Shown one piece after another: positions 1 to 11,512 of a DNA stretch of 64,000 nt; the first letter of the stretch is position 1; each line of letters begins with the position of its first letter. Under the pieces are notes generated by a model, which made no database searches, was not told the DNA's origin, and saw only the letters and a program-made list of their open reading frames with translations. Position numbers and translations under genes: made by a program. Origin of the DNA: Mercenaria mercenaria (lineage: Eukaryota > Mollusca > Bivalvia > Venerida > Veneridae); NCBI RefSeq assembly GCF_021730395.1, contig NC_069362.1, forward strand, positions 68,465,501-68,529,500. The letters are read 5' to 3'.

Positions 1-296
1 CCTGCTTTTTGCAAGAATTATTGCCCCTTTTGGACTTAGAAAATCATTTTCTTGGTTGAGTATTATGTTTAAGTCAACTTTTCTCATAAACTGTCAAAGC
101 TATTGCTTTAAAACTTGCAACAGTTTTTCACCATCATAAGTGGACACTGTACATCAAGAAACATAACTCTATCCTGCTTTTTGCAAGAATGATGGCCCTT
201 TTTAGACTTAGAAAATCATGGGTAGGACAATATTTCTACTATTATACAAAAAATAATCTGATGAGCATCAGCACCCGCAAGGCGGTGCTCTTGTTT
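1..296 (+). mobile_element. HINE-like element, 3' part (family J, first copy)
   Basis: This is the 3' portion of a tandem-repeat-bearing non-autonomous element cut by the window edge. It holds one full internal unit (reading '..ttgcaagaat..atggccc..ttttagacttagaaaatca') and ends with a hairpin whose stem is GAGCA/TGCTC, followed by CTCTTGTTT. The complete copy at 58838-59517 shows the same 3' end. The HINE (Helentron-associated) label is inferred from structure; there is no protein in it. Confidence 0.6.
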
Positions 297-1526
297 TTAA
301 GATAGACTTCTGGGGTCTTATTGCTAGAATTTCAGACTCCTGTGATGTAAGCCTTACACGTTTGACTTATAAATCAGGATGGCTTATTTTATGATCTGAT
401 ACATTGTACTTACCCATATCTGCGTGTTAGTGTTAATTTAGAAAAACAGTAATTAAACATCGAGTTTTTGGTCGGAATTAAGCCTAGTATTTTTGTACAG
501 AGTCGGGTAAATATTGCTATCTTTGACCAAGTATGATAAATTGGATTAATTTATTACACTATTCATAAACAAATTGATTACCGGATGGCTAGAAAAAACA
601 CAGCTGATAGGCTCTAGAGGCATCCGGTTACTGGACAGCTAGAAAGCAGGCTAGGCGCCCAGTTACCAGATGGCTAGACACTTCCTTATTAAAGAAGTCC
701 TCTCACAAATTTATCAAAATGGGGGAGCTTTGCCCCTTTAAGGGGCCACTAGTGCTAAAAATAGAAACAACTTTAAATGACTTCTTCCCATGAATTGATC
801 AATTGCTAAATGGATCTTCATCAAATTTGGTCTGTAGCATTATTGAAAGGTCCTATCCAGACTTTGCTCAAATGAGGGTGCTCAGCCCCATTTAGAGGCT
901 GCTAGAGCTGAAAATAATATTTTCTCTTGAACTGCTTGATGGATCTTCGTCAGACTTTATAGCATCGTTGTAATTTCCTCACCCAATTTTGTTCAAATGC
1001 GGGCGTTTAGCTGCTTTAAAGTAAGAGCTGAAAACAGAAATACCTAAAATGTTAAATGACTTCTTCTCATTAACTACTGTCTAGTCTGATTATCTTCGTC
1101 ACAATTGGTCCATATTGTCATTGTGAGGCCCTCTCTCAATTTTGATCAAATAGGGAAACTTGGCCCCTGTTTGATAGCATTCATTGAACTTGATCTGAAG
1201 CGATTCATTATAAGGTCCTCTCCCATCATAAGGTCTGCTCATTTTGTCTAAAGATGTAAAATACTTTTATCAATTTACAAGTTCAGCCAGTCTCATTGGA
1301 TTTTTGTCTGATAAATATAATAAAAAATATTAGTTAACTGAATGATGCCGGTAAATCTGTTTAAAATAAAATAAAGTAAAATCCCATAAACTCCAATCTA
1401 CCTGAGGGAAATTGTAAACAAAACACCAAAATGATGCACATTTATGATTTAATTCTATCAAGCATTGGTGATACAATACTGGCATGTCTCTTGCTTTCTT
1501 TCCTGGATGCAGATGTTTCATTGATT
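297..1526. other. No gene seen; degenerate repeat remnants
   Basis: No coding exon is recognisable. Between about 700 and 1250 there are weak repeats of the type 'aaatgacttcttc..catgaattgatc' and 'ggtcctctc..caattttg', which look like an old, decayed member of the element families found elsewhere in the window. Open frames at 1330-1697 cross an element boundary and are not credible genes. Confidence 0.4.
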
Positions 1527-2501
1527 TTTAGCTCGACTATTCATAGAATAGTAGAGCTATTGGACTCGCCCATGCGTCGGCGTCCGCGTCGGCGTCCGCG
1601 TCCGCGTCCCGATTTGGTTAAGTTTTTGTATGTAAGCTGGTATCTCAGCAACCACTTGTGGGAATGGATTGAAACTTCACACACTTATTCACTGTGATAA
1701 ACTGACTTACATTGCACAGGTTCCATAACTCTGTTTTGCTTTTTTACAAAATTATGCCCCTTTTTTGACTTAGAAATTTTTGGTTAAGGTTTTGTATGTA
1801 AGCTTGTATCTCAGTAACCACTTGTGGGAATGGATTGAAACTTCACACACTTATTTACTGTGATAAACTGACTTACATTGCACAGGTTCCATAACTCTAT
1901 TTTGTTTTTTTACAAAATTATGCCCCTTTTTCGACTTAGAATTTTTTGGTTAAGGTTTTGTATGTAAGCTGGTATCTCAGTTACTCACTAATGGAATGGA
2001 TTGAAACTTCACACACTTGTTCACTGTCATGATCTGACATGCACAAAGCAGGTCCCATAACTTTATTTTGATTTTTTACAAAATTATGCCCCTTTTTCAA
2101 CATAGAAATTTTTGGTTAAGTTTTTGTATGTAAGCTGGTATCTCAGTATCCACTAATGGGAAAGGATTGAAACTTCACACACTAGTTCACTTTCATGATA
2201 TGACGTGCAGTGCAAAGGGTCAATAACTCAACTTTGCATTTTACAAAATTATGCCCCTTTTTCAACTTAGGAGTTTTTGGGTTAAATTCTTATATGTAAG
2301 CTGGTATCTCAGTACCCACTAATGGGAATGGATTGAAACTTCATACACTTGTCCACTGTCATGAGCTGATAAGCACTATGCAGGTTCCATAACCCTATTT
2401 TACTTTTTTACTAAATTATGCCCCTTTTTCGACTTTCTTATTCATTCAAGCGACAAGGCTGTTAAATAGTCGAGCGTTGCTGTCCTCCGACAGCTCTTGT
2501 T
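1527..2501 (+). mobile_element. HINE-like element with 166-bp internal repeats (family K)
   Basis: The 5' end carries TTTTAGCTCGACTATT and the 3' end carries AATAGTCGAGCG, an inverted pair. The 3' pair member is followed by a hairpin (GCTGTC..GACAGC) and TCTTGTTT. Just inside the 5' end is a GC-rich hexamer repeat, then five tandem units whose starts lie near 1614, 1781, 1947, 2113 and 2278, a period of 166-167 bp. Each unit includes 'tgtaagctggtatctcag' and 'acaaaattatgccccttttt'. The open frame at 1431-1697 runs through this element and is spurious. Confidence 0.7.
1573..1612 (+). repeat. CG-rich hexamer microsatellite
   Basis: About six hexamers of the type GTCGGC/GTCCGC follow the 5' inverted repeat of family K. 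This is the most CpG-dense stretch of an otherwise AT-rich region. Confidence 0.8.
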
Positions 2502-2592
2502 TGTTTAATGGTGAATATCTACAGATAAAGATGTACATGTACTTTGGTTCAGTGCTGTTGACTTTCAGCAGAATTATGTCCCTTAACTCTTA

Positions 2593-3519
2593 TTATCCCC
2601 CGCCAATGAAATCAGGAGAGGGGTATTGAAATAGCGTTGTCCGTCCATCAGTCCGTCCGTCCGCAGCCATTTCTCAGTAACTAGCAGGTAGAATTTCATG
2701 AAACTTGAAATAAACGTAAACCAACATACTGTGATGATGCTCGTAAAGGTTTTTTTGATTGGTCAATTTCCCTTAGGGTTATTGCCCTTGATTTAATGAA
2801 AAATCCACATCTGCAGCCATTTCTCAGTAACAAGCTGGTAGAATTTCATGAAACTTGAAATAACTATGAACCAACGTACTTCGATGATGCCTTTTTTTTT
2901 TCAATTGGTCAATTTTCCTTAGAGTTATTGCCTTTTAATTGTTTAAAAATCTACAGATTTGTACATAACAAACCAACCAATCGGTAGAATTTCATTAAAC
3001 TTCTTTCATTCTTTTCCATGAACATTAATTTTATTATAAACATGTGAAGTTTTGTACCCACACCTGGTCACCACCTTGCCTTGGTCACCCCCTACCCCCA
3101 CCCCCCCAAAAAAAATCATTCCTTTTCTTTTTATTATTTTTTTTTCAAACCTTCCATGAAAATTTATTAGCATGCAAAGTTGTACCATTCCTCACTCTTC
3201 ACTCAGTGTTGCCCACCACCCCGATCATGCATCCCCATTCCCCACCCAATTTTTTTTTTTTTTTTTTTTTCATTTTTAATTTTCCATCAATATTTACAAT
3301 CAACATGTGAAATTTTGTACCCTCACCCAGTAACCCCCGCTGCCCCCCCCCCCCCCCCCCCAAAAAAAAAAGAAGCATTCATTTTCTGTTAAAATGATTT
3401 TGACTAATAAAATTATTTGCTTCTTAGTAACATCCTTAAATTTTTGCCAGATATTTTTTTGCCATTCCTCACCTCAAGCCCTTTCAGCGGGGGATACAAA
3501 TTCATCAAATTTGCTTGTA
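2593..3519 (+). mobile_element. HINE-like element with ATCCCCCGCC ends (family G)
   Basis: It starts TTATCCCCCGCC and its 3' inverted partner is AGCGGGGGATA near 3486. A small hairpin (CAAATTCATCAAATTTG) and CTTGT follow. A GTCC tetramer repeat lies at 2639-2664, then two units about 149 bp apart beginning 'cagccatttctcagtaac', then a decayed part with long poly-T and poly-C tracts. The open frames at 3006-3392 are low-complexity artefacts. Confidence 0.65.
3090..3371. repeat. Homopolymer-rich low-complexity tract
   Basis: Runs of A, T and C lie inside family G, including about 20 T near 3249-3270 and about 18 C directly followed by about 10 A near 3342-3371. Run lengths here are prone to sequencing or assembly error. 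Confidence 0.85.
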
Positions 3520-3627
3520 GTTTTGAGTTCTTAGTTAGCTTGGAAATTTTGCCCTACAGGCTTATTATCTTATACATGTAGTATGCTTTTGATCTTGTTG
3601 GTGTTGATCTTGTTTCTTTTATCCTCA

Positions 3628-4450
3628 CACTGGCCATAGCTTTATCAGATCAGGTGGTTCCAACATTGTTTGAGTGGTAAATGTTACGCAAAATGAGTGG
3701 ACAAAATGAACATACCTGATCTTGTAGGTATGAATTTATGCAATTTATACCAGTTACAAAACAAATCAAATTAAAATGAGGCGTACCTAGAGCTAAAATG
3801 AGTGTGTTTCTTTGTACATTGTTCATTTAAGTGTGATTTGTGCTGTTTCCTCAAACACTTCTATGCAGTTTGATAGGGGAAGGAGATTTCGTCAGTTTTT
3901 GAGAAAATAGCAATGTATGCTGTGCTTATCATGATTGGGATATTACTGAAACACTTCATATTCAAAGAGCTAAGTTATCATACACTCGGAGCAACAGTTG
4001 CAACTGTGTTGCATTATATTTTTCTGGTGATATTAAATAACAAACCCAGATAATGTATGAAAATACACACATTTTGTTTAAAGATGTAGTCATTTGAACA
4101 TGAAGGGTTTGAATAGTTACTTGATCACAATGAGCACTGTATATAACGCAGTATTCTCAAGAATTGATAAAATCTCCTTATCTGTCTGACTGTAAAATGG
4201 TTTTTGAGAAAACAGTACAGATATTACCTAAATGAACATGTGAAACTGAGAAAAACTCATTTGCACTCCAGGTGCACGAGTTGTTTTCATCTGGTTTGGT
4301 ATACATGTATAACGGGAAGAAATTCCTTTAAAATATACTAACAATTTGTATACAAGACCAGAAATGTGTCATATTGTCCACTTGTTCTGCGTAATATTCA
4401 CCACTCACACAGCGTTGGAACCACCTGATCTAAATAAGCTATGGCCAGTG
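3628..4450. mobile_element. Non-autonomous TIR element, about 820 bp
   Basis: The ends are an inverted repeat of roughly 80 bp: the left end begins CACTGGCCATAGC and continues with 'cagatcaggtggttccaac..gagtggt..attacgca..agtggaca'; the right end is the diverged reverse complement and stops with GGCCAGTG. The interior has no credible ORF. It ends only 60 bases before the MXRA7 exon, so the ATG at 4441 lies in the terminal repeat and not in the gene. The superfamily is unclear; the CACTGG start is loosely hAT-like but no clean 8-bp target duplication is visible. Confidence 0.65.
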
Positions 4451-4510
4451 CGATAATGTACTTCTACAATGTTTCAGGATGTTTATATAGATTTGTCATT
4501 ACTGTTGTAG

Positions 4511-4767
4511 GTGAACAAGAGACAGTTGACAGTAAAATTGATCCAGTCCAGTACTGTGAGCATATCCAGAGTGAAGTTAAAAAAGCCCGGCACAGAGTAG
4601 CTACCCAAGAAATACGTCAGAATCTCACTGCAGAAGACATGGAAAAGGAGAGAGAAATCCAACGAAAACAGCTTGAAGACATTTTTAAGCTGATGGAACA
4701 GAATTCTGACAAATTTGGTGCGTCCAGTGAGGAAGATATTCGACAGCAGATGAAACTTTATGTTTAG
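4511..4767 (+). CDS. MXRA7: MXRA7-like protein, last coding exon (partial gene)
   Basis: This is the terminal exon of a gene related to matrix-remodelling-associated protein 7. The acceptor ends ..gttgtag at 4510 and the exon opens with the second and third bases of a codon, so earlier exons must exist to the left; I could not find them in the window. It encodes about 85 residues ending at TAG 4765-4767. A charged helical stretch (EDMEKEREIQRKQLEDIFKL) is followed by MEQNSDKFGASSEEDIRQQM and KLYV. This aligns with the conserved MXRA7 C-terminus (..EEQRVQKEQLAAIFKLM, then ..GEMSDGDVQEQLRLYDM in human, from memory). Vertebrate MXRA7 has an N-terminal membrane segment, and this exon holds only the C-terminal helical part. 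Biochemical function is poorly defined in the family. The longer frame starting at 4441 begins inside a transposon end and is not used. Confidence 0.85.
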
Positions 4768-4919
4768 TAGCATTTAAAAATTCCGAAAGCAGAGTTTTGT
4801 GATTCAGTACTATAACCAAAATTTGTTCAAAGTTAATTTGAATTGCTAAAATTTGTTTTAGAAGTTCAATATTTATGCATTGGTTCCATTACATCTACGT
4901 TAGAAATTATATGGGAGGG

Positions 4920-4925
4920 AATAAA
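4920..4925 (+). promoter_or_regulatory. Candidate poly(A) signal for MXRA7
   Basis: AATAAA lies 153 bases after the stop codon. Others occur farther on (for example near 6960), so the true site is not settled. Confidence 0.3.
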
Positions 4926-5164
4926 CTCTGAGTTCAATGTACCAGGTGAATCATTTTAGGACTTTGCTATAAACACATAAATTAATATGGCATCATTATG
5001 ATTATGAAAATTTAAGAAAATTTTCTAATTATTTTTCTTTTTGTAGATTTTTGTTTATGCTGCAACAAGTGGTTAAGTTAGACTTCAATTGAATTTTTTG
5101 CTTATCTCGTACAGTCAGTACTCATTTAAGAAGTTTTGCGATATTTTTTGCCATCTTTCTGAGC

Positions 5165-5254
5165 ATATCGAGGGCTCAGAACGAAATGGGTCTAAGTGTA
5201 TATACAAATATACTTAGAAGCAGATAGACCAGTTTCGCTCTGAGCCCTCGATAT
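5165..5254. repeat. Near-perfect 30-bp-arm hairpin
   Basis: The arms at 5165-5194 and 5225-5254 are inverted copies reading ATATCGAGGGCTCAGA and then CGAAA, with about three mismatches. The loop also contains a smaller inverted pair (tctaagt/acttaga). It resembles a small fold-back element. Confidence 0.8.
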
Positions 5255-5900
5255 ATGAAAAGGGACTCGCTTCTAGATCTGTAATTACTCATGAAATGTT
5301 TCCTTTATGCTGATCTGTAAGTTGTGAGATTATCCTGTGATATTATGGTCTATACTGAAATAAGTCATTTTTCAGCTCCATTTTTCAATAAGATGTGTTA
5401 GTAATGTTTCAGAATCTTGCATGCAAATGTATGCAAACAATTCATGCTACTTTATATCATAATAATGTCAACCTTACTTCTTGTTTCCTGCAGTAGATTA
5501 TGTGATGAACAGGTATTATTTTCCCTGTAAATGCCCATAAGTTGTCACCAACCTGGGATCGATGTAGATACTCAAGTTATTCATTAGAAGGTCATCTCCT
5601 GCTGGCTTCCCTTTCACTAACATTCTCAAGTCAAAATCAATGTCAGTTCAAGTCTGACATCAATGCAGGAAAATTCACGCAAATAATAACACAACTGTTA
5701 TACAATTCCTTGGAAGCTGAGGATTTTGCAGCTTATGTGTTATTAAAACTCTGGGTCAGCTTTGAGAAAAAGTTTATTGAAATCTAGCATGAGAGCTTTC
5801 TTATCCGAGACAAATCTCAGACAGTGTTGAGACAGTCTTGAGAGGAGAATTTTCAAACTTAAAGAAAGTTAGTGAAAGTGAGACCTGATTTCTTACACAT

Positions 5901-5972
5901 CAAATCTGTGTACTCATCAAAACCAAATCTGTGTACCAATCAAAACCAGATCTGTGTACCAATCAAAACCAT
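5901..5972 (+). repeat. Short tandem repeat, about 23-25 bp x 3
   Basis: Three consecutive copies of 'atctgtgtaccaatcaaaac' with small changes. Confidence 0.8.
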
Positions 5973-7483
5973 AGTACCTTGCATATTATTTCTTAGGGTT
6001 GTCCTGGGTAGTGTTCAAAAATGACATAGATTGTATTTATGTTACAATGTATAGATATAGAAATATTTACTGGATATATACGTGTTTCAGTCCAGTGGTG
6101 TAGATATTACAAGTGTTCGTGGAACGTAATAATTATATAAGTGCCAGTTCTGTCTATTAATAGATTTATTTATGAATTCATTCTTTTTGTTATTACAAGT
6201 GATAGCTCTAGTATAGTTTATATTACTGGGTTATCTGGTGAAATTAAACTGCTTCTGCAAGAAGCTTCTACATGCAATTCATCTAGTTTACAAAGTTATG
6301 ACTCTTTCAATACTGGTGACCTATGACTTTCATTGCATATCTTTGTTTATTAGATGAAGCGTACACCTTTAATACACCAATCTGCAAATATCTAAAATAT
6401 TTTACTGTTTGTCAAAAAGTGCAGCCTTCATAAAAGACATTAATTTTAAATATTTCCCTGACAAAGGCCACAAAAACCATCATTTACTCACAGGACACAC
6501 ATTAGCTTTATGAGTCCGTTTTGTATGCAATAATGTTTTTTAATTTTTGCGACCTTTATATTGTTACTACATTTTGAAATGTATTTTCTCATATCAGCAA
6601 TATATAAACGATATATTTACATTACAATGTATAGATATAAAAGATTTTACAGTGCAATAACCGGTAACTACTTGAACACACTGGCAAGTATTTAGAAATT
6701 TTTGTGCTAGATTGAAAATACTAGTAAATGAGTCTTAACATTTGGGCTAAGGGTTTATGACCCATACTAAAAATACATGTACATACAATAACTAGTCATT
6801 CGAATTAAACATCTTGAGAAAAAAAATGTTACTATTAAATCTACAATAAAATTTTAAAAGTACTTTTCATTGGTTTACAGACAGACACAGGTAAGGCTAT
6901 ACAAATGTTCGAGTCTGATAACTAAGTTCACAAATAACCTTGGAGATGTTGGATTTAGTAATAAAACAACTGTTGCATTTACGGCTGGGTCATTATGAGA
7001 ATTGATCAACCTGGAAAAACTGATACCGACCTGAGGCTCTGCTCTCAGTCAATGTCCCTTTTCCCAGGTCAATACAACTGTATCAACTTCACTAAAATGC
7101 AATAATTGCCTAATGTATAACCACCTAATGTTAAAGGTTCAGTCGATAGTGTTGTGTTGATATTGTTTTGTTGTCGTCTTTTTCATGTTATTATTGTAAG
7201 CCTACATCTTTTGTGTTTCAAACCGTAGTGACAACATGTTTACCCAACTTTTATCACTTCTCATTCTGTGCTATTGCAATGGTTGAAAAACAATTTATAT
7301 TAATGTAAATTGGACACAACATGCAAGTTCTGTATGATTCTATGTTCATCTGGCTTGTACTTATTTTGTTCACAACTGAGATCTATATCAGTATTGTCAG
7401 TAATGTTTAAATACACTAGTCACTAAAGCTTGCAAAGTATTATCTGATCTAATAATATATCTAAAATACTTTCACTAGTATCC

Positions 7484-8018
7484 AGTCCGACAGTATATAA
7501 AGAAACTTACACTATGACAGTATGTAAATACTAACACTATCCAGTCTGACGGTATATAAATACTTACACCAAAGTGTATCCAGTCTCACAGTATATAAAT
7601 ACTTACACTAAAGTGTATCCAGTCTCACAGTATATAAATACTTACCCTAAAGTGTATCCAGTCTCACAGTATATAAATACTTACACTAAAGTGTATCCAG
7701 TCTCACAGTATATAAATACTTACACTAAAGTGTATCCAGTCTCACAGTATATATATACTTACACTACAGTGTATCCAGTCTCACAGTATATATATACTTA
7801 CACTACAGTGTATCCAGTCTCACAGTATATATATACTTACACTACAGTGTATCCAGTCTCACAGTATATAAATACTTACACTAAAGTGTATCCAGTCTCA
7901 CAGTATATAAATACTTACACTAAAGTGTATCCAGTCTCACAGTATATATATACTTACACTAAGTGTATCCAGTCTCACTACAGTATATAAATACTTACAC
8001 TAGTGTATCCAGTCTACA
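7484..8018 (+). repeat. 39-bp minisatellite, about 12 copies
   Basis: The unit 'gtgtatccagtctcacagta' plus 'tataaatacttacactaaa' is 39 bp. The core from about 7574 to 7970 is highly regular and the edges are decayed. Because 39 is divisible by three the array is open in one frame (7574-7990), giving a 13-residue repeat VYPVSQYINTYTK. Two unit variants (tataaata and tatatata) occur in blocks, which suggests higher-order amplification. There is no sign it is translated. Confidence 0.9.
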
Positions 8019-8678
8019 TATAAACAGTACGTTATAAATTATCAGTCTCCAGATTGTATATAATACTGTTTACTAATGTGTTTATCAGTTATATTTATTG
8101 CAATTGTACTTTAGTTCTAAAGTGGAATTATCGCATTTTCAAGTTAAAATACAGCACAAATAGATAGTGTGAAAAGGTGGAGGAAATCATAGTTTTTAAC
8201 CCATATTACCAAACTCTTCCTGTTACCATTACGAATAATAACTTACTTCTAAATATGACTTTTCTTATTTTGACTGGGGCAGTCTTTTTAAGAAAAGTCA
8301 AACTGCTTGCAGGAGTTGCTTCCCTTCAACTCAGAAATCTCTACTTATAGTAAGGGAATCATTGCGTACAGACTGAAGAAATTGAACTATTTTTTATTAG
8401 TCCGATTTCTTCATTTTAAAGCATCACTTTCACAAATAACTTATGCGGCATTATTGTTAATAAAACACATTTAATGCACAGCAACCGAAAACTTGCTTTT
8501 AATAAACAGTCACCAAATATCACCTTACGTGCTGTAAGATCGCATAATTGCCACTTTAAATTCGCATTAAAAGTAAAGAATTATATAATTTTGATCTGAC
8601 TTTATTTCAAACTTCTGTGATTTATGAGCTGGAGTATTTTTTATTTTTGTTTTCGTGTTATTTCTATATGCTTTGTAA
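8019..8678. other. Single-copy DNA; no gene seen
   Basis: AT-rich sequence with no recognisable coding or repeat signal. The minus frame at 8567-8770 runs into the adjacent element. Confidence 0.4.
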
Positions 8679-9488
8679 TTATGCCCTACTTCGAAGAAGG
8701 AGGGGCATATTGTTTTGTAGATGTCGGTCAGTCGGTATGTAGACCGATCCGTTTCCAGATGATAACTCAAAAATGCTTGGGCCTAGGATCATGAAAGTTA
8801 AAAGGTTGGTTGGTCATAACAAGCAGATGACCCCTGTTGATTTTGAGGTCAGTAGGTCAAAGGTCAAAGTCACATTGACCCAGAACAGTTAAATGGTTTC
8901 CGGATAATAACTCCGGAACGCTTGGGCCTATGATCATGAAAGTTCATAGGATGGTTGGTCATGACCAGCAGATGACCCCTATTGATTTTAAGATTAGTAG
9001 GTTTGTCACAGTGACCCAGAACAGTTAAACGGTTTCTGGATAATAACAAAAGAATGCTTGGGCCTAGGATCATGAAAGTTGGTAGAAAGGTTGGTCATTA
9101 CCAGCAAATGACCCCTATTTGGTTTGAGATCAGTAGGTCAAAGATCAAGGCCACAGTGACCAGGAAAAGTTTAACAGTTTGCGGATGATAACTCAAGAAC
9201 GCTTGGGCCTAGGATCACGAAAGTTGATAGGGAGGTTGGTCATGACCAGCAGATGACCGCTATTGATTTTGAGGTCAATAGGCCAAAGGCCAAGGACACA
9301 GTGACCTGGAACAGTAATTCTGTTTTCAGATGATAACTTGAGAACGCTTGGGCCTAGGATCACAAAACTTCATAGCGAGGTTGATCATAACCTGCTGATG
9401 ATCCCTATTGATTTTGATATGAGTAGGTCAAACATGCAATTACTGAATGCATCAAGGGGGGCATTTCGTGTTCTGCGAGCTCTTGTAT
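8679..9488 (+). mobile_element. HINE-like element with about 141-bp internal repeats (family E, first copy)
   Basis: The 5' end reads ATGCCCTACTTCGAAGAAGG followed by AGGGGCAT, itself a palindrome. The 3' end reads AAGGGGGGCATTTCGTG followed by a short hairpin and GAGCTCTTGT. A GTCGGTCAGTCGGT tract marks the start of the satellite. Units containing 'gcttgggcctaggatcatga' start near 8776, 8918, 9058, 9198 and 9346. Each carries 'aggtcaaaggtcaaggtcac'-type sequence. Confidence 0.7.
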
Positions 9489-9945
9489 TTTTGTTTTACA
9501 TGAGGGATCAAGTTCGCATTTTGTGCATCATGGGAGCAAACTTTGAACCTTTATTATTTTGATCAAAGTAGTAATATTCATTTATTCCTGCCTGTGTACT
9601 GATTTTGTTTTAAACTTTAATGCAATTTCCACCCCATCTTTGAAATTACACTGTGGATATGTTCCAGCTACAATTTAGTTGTTCCTCATTATCATTTATA
9701 TCATATTGGACAAGGTTCATAACAACTGTACAAACACAGACCTTTTACTTGCAATGGTAGGTGAAAGCTTTTATGTTTCTTATCTGCAAATTTGAAATTA
9801 TTAATTTGATTTGCTTCAAGTTTTAATCTTTTTTGATTGCTTCATGTCAAGTAAGTGGTTGGATTTCTATGTATGTGTGAAAACCATGTTTTTTTTGCTC
9901 TGTCATTTTAAAGAATTGTTTAAGAAGTATTGTTCAGTGATGTTT
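9489..9945. other. Short single-copy spacer
   Basis: No gene or repeat structure is recognised. Confidence 0.4.
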
Positions 9946-10966
9946 TTTTAGCTCACCTGAGCCAAAGGCTCATGGTCAGCTTTTGTGACAGCTTTGTGTC
10001 AACAATTTCTAAAAAAAATCTTCTTCTTGAAAACCACTGGGCAGAATTACACCAACTTCACAGGAATGATCCTTGGGTGATCCCCTTTCAAAATTATTCA
10101 AAGAATTGATTTCCTTGCAGAACTGCCATGGCAACCGAAAGGAAAATCTTTAAAAATCAAAAGAAAGGAAAAACTTTAAAAATCTTCTTGTCCAAAAGCG
10201 CAAGGCCTAGAGTCTTGATATTTGGCTTGTGACATCATCTAAAGGTCCTCTATAAAAATTGTTCAAATTATGCCCCTGGGGTGAAAAGAGGCACCGCCAC
10301 AGGCATCCTAAGTTTTGCATGGACTTATATAGGAAAAAAATTTAAAAATCTTCTTGTCTAAAACCACAAGACCTAGGCCTTTGATATTTGGTATGTAGCA
10401 TTGCCTTGTGGTCCTCTACCAAAATTGTTCAAACTATTACCCTGGGGTGAAAAGAGGCCCTGCCCTGGGGGTCTCAAGTTTAACATAGACTTATATAGGA
10501 AATATATTAAAAATCTTCTTGTCCTAAAGTTCAAGGCCTAGGCCTTTGATATTTGGTGTGTAGCATTGCCTAGCGGATCTCTTACAAGATTATTCAAATT
10601 ATATCACTGGGGTGAAAAGAGGCCCCACCCGGGGGGGTCACTTGTTATACGGGTATATAGGAAAAGGTACTTAAAAATTATTAGATCACAATTCCTAGAC
10701 TGTTTAATTATATTTAACTGATGACCCCAAGTGATAAGGGGTCACCTGACTTTGACCTTGACCTACTTTCTTGTTTTTTAAGATACAACCTTGAAATTTG
10801 GATGACATGTACAGTTAAGTACACAGATCTTAAAACTGACTTTCAGTGATCATGAATGTGACCTACTGACCTACTTTCTTTATATTTTAGTATCAGTTTG
10901 TCATTTTAAACATGTGACTCATATTACTCAGGTGAGCGATCCAGGGTCATCATGACCCTCTTGTTT
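9946..10966 (+). mobile_element. HINE-like element with AGCTCACCTG ends (family A)
   Basis: The 5' end is TTTTAGCTCACCTGAG and the 3' partner is CTCAGGTGAGCG near 10927. The latter is followed by the perfect hairpin GGGTCATCATGACCC and TCTTGTTT. Internal units of about 167 bp begin 'aaaatcttcttgtccaaaa' near 10183, 10350 and 10517. It has no coding capacity. Confidence 0.75.
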
Positions 10967-11310
10967 CTAATTAAAGATGCAAGTGATACAAAACACACAG
11001 GTATCATTCTCTTTCACACAGTTTCAAGTAGTTTTACCGTGTGACCATATGCAATTGTTTTTATTGTGAGAAGTTTGATGTAATATGATCCTCTCTTTAT
11101 CACTTTGCATTTCACTCTAGTCTGACAGTTTGTGATTGCTTCAGGTTTTCAGAAATACTATTTGTCCAGTTTCATGAACATTTAAATATTTAGTTGCAAT
11201 AAAAATAATGCTTCATGTAAGGTCATTTTATATTATGCAATAACCACGATCAGTCAGATGACCTTTTATTCTTAGGAAATATGTGTTTCCAGTGATGAAT
11301 TTCAGGCTGT

Positions 11311-11512
11311 TTTAGTTTAGTTTAGTTTAGTTTATACTAATTTGTTTTAGCTCGATTGTGATGAAAGCTTCAAGCTTATTGACCACTCTCGAGTCGCTTC
11401 CTGGAAAAACCAGTACTGTGTCAAATGAGAAGTCATGGTCGTGACCCATGGGGCTCGAACCAACGACCTGGATTGAGGGCCGACACCTTATCCACTAGAC
11501 ACGCTCCTTAGC
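11311..11512 (-). mobile_element. tRNA-derived SINE (SINE-3, first copy)
   Basis: On the minus strand a tRNA-like head (B-box type GGTTCGAGCCCC; A-box region TCTAGTGGATAAGG) is followed by a body and a tail of repeated AAACT units, seen on the plus strand as (TTTAG)n at 11311-11332. A second copy with the same layout is at 57664-57862. Confidence 0.75.

Larger units (their letters stand above)
4768..7483. other. MXRA7 3' UTR and downstream single-copy DNA; no gene seen
   Basis: The start is presumably MXRA7 3' UTR. Apart from a hairpin (5165-5254), a three-copy 23-25-bp repeat (5901-5972) and a pair of 30-bp direct repeats (near 6029 and 6617, 'acaatgtatagatata'), it looks like AT-rich single-copy DNA. 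The open frames at 5542 and 6141 have no recognisable domain and no splice context. Confidence 0.4.

Noticed and set aside
4441-4510. A start codon at 4441 for the MXRA7-like frame
   Set aside because: The ATG and following bases lie in the terminal repeat of a transposon and before the exon's acceptor.
5542-5787. An 81-codon frame downstream of MXRA7
   Set aside because: No similarity and no splice borders; it probably lies in the 3' UTR or flank.
7574-7990. A repetitive 138-codon protein
   Set aside because: It is explained by a 39-bp satellite with no stop in one frame; there is no start context or known family.
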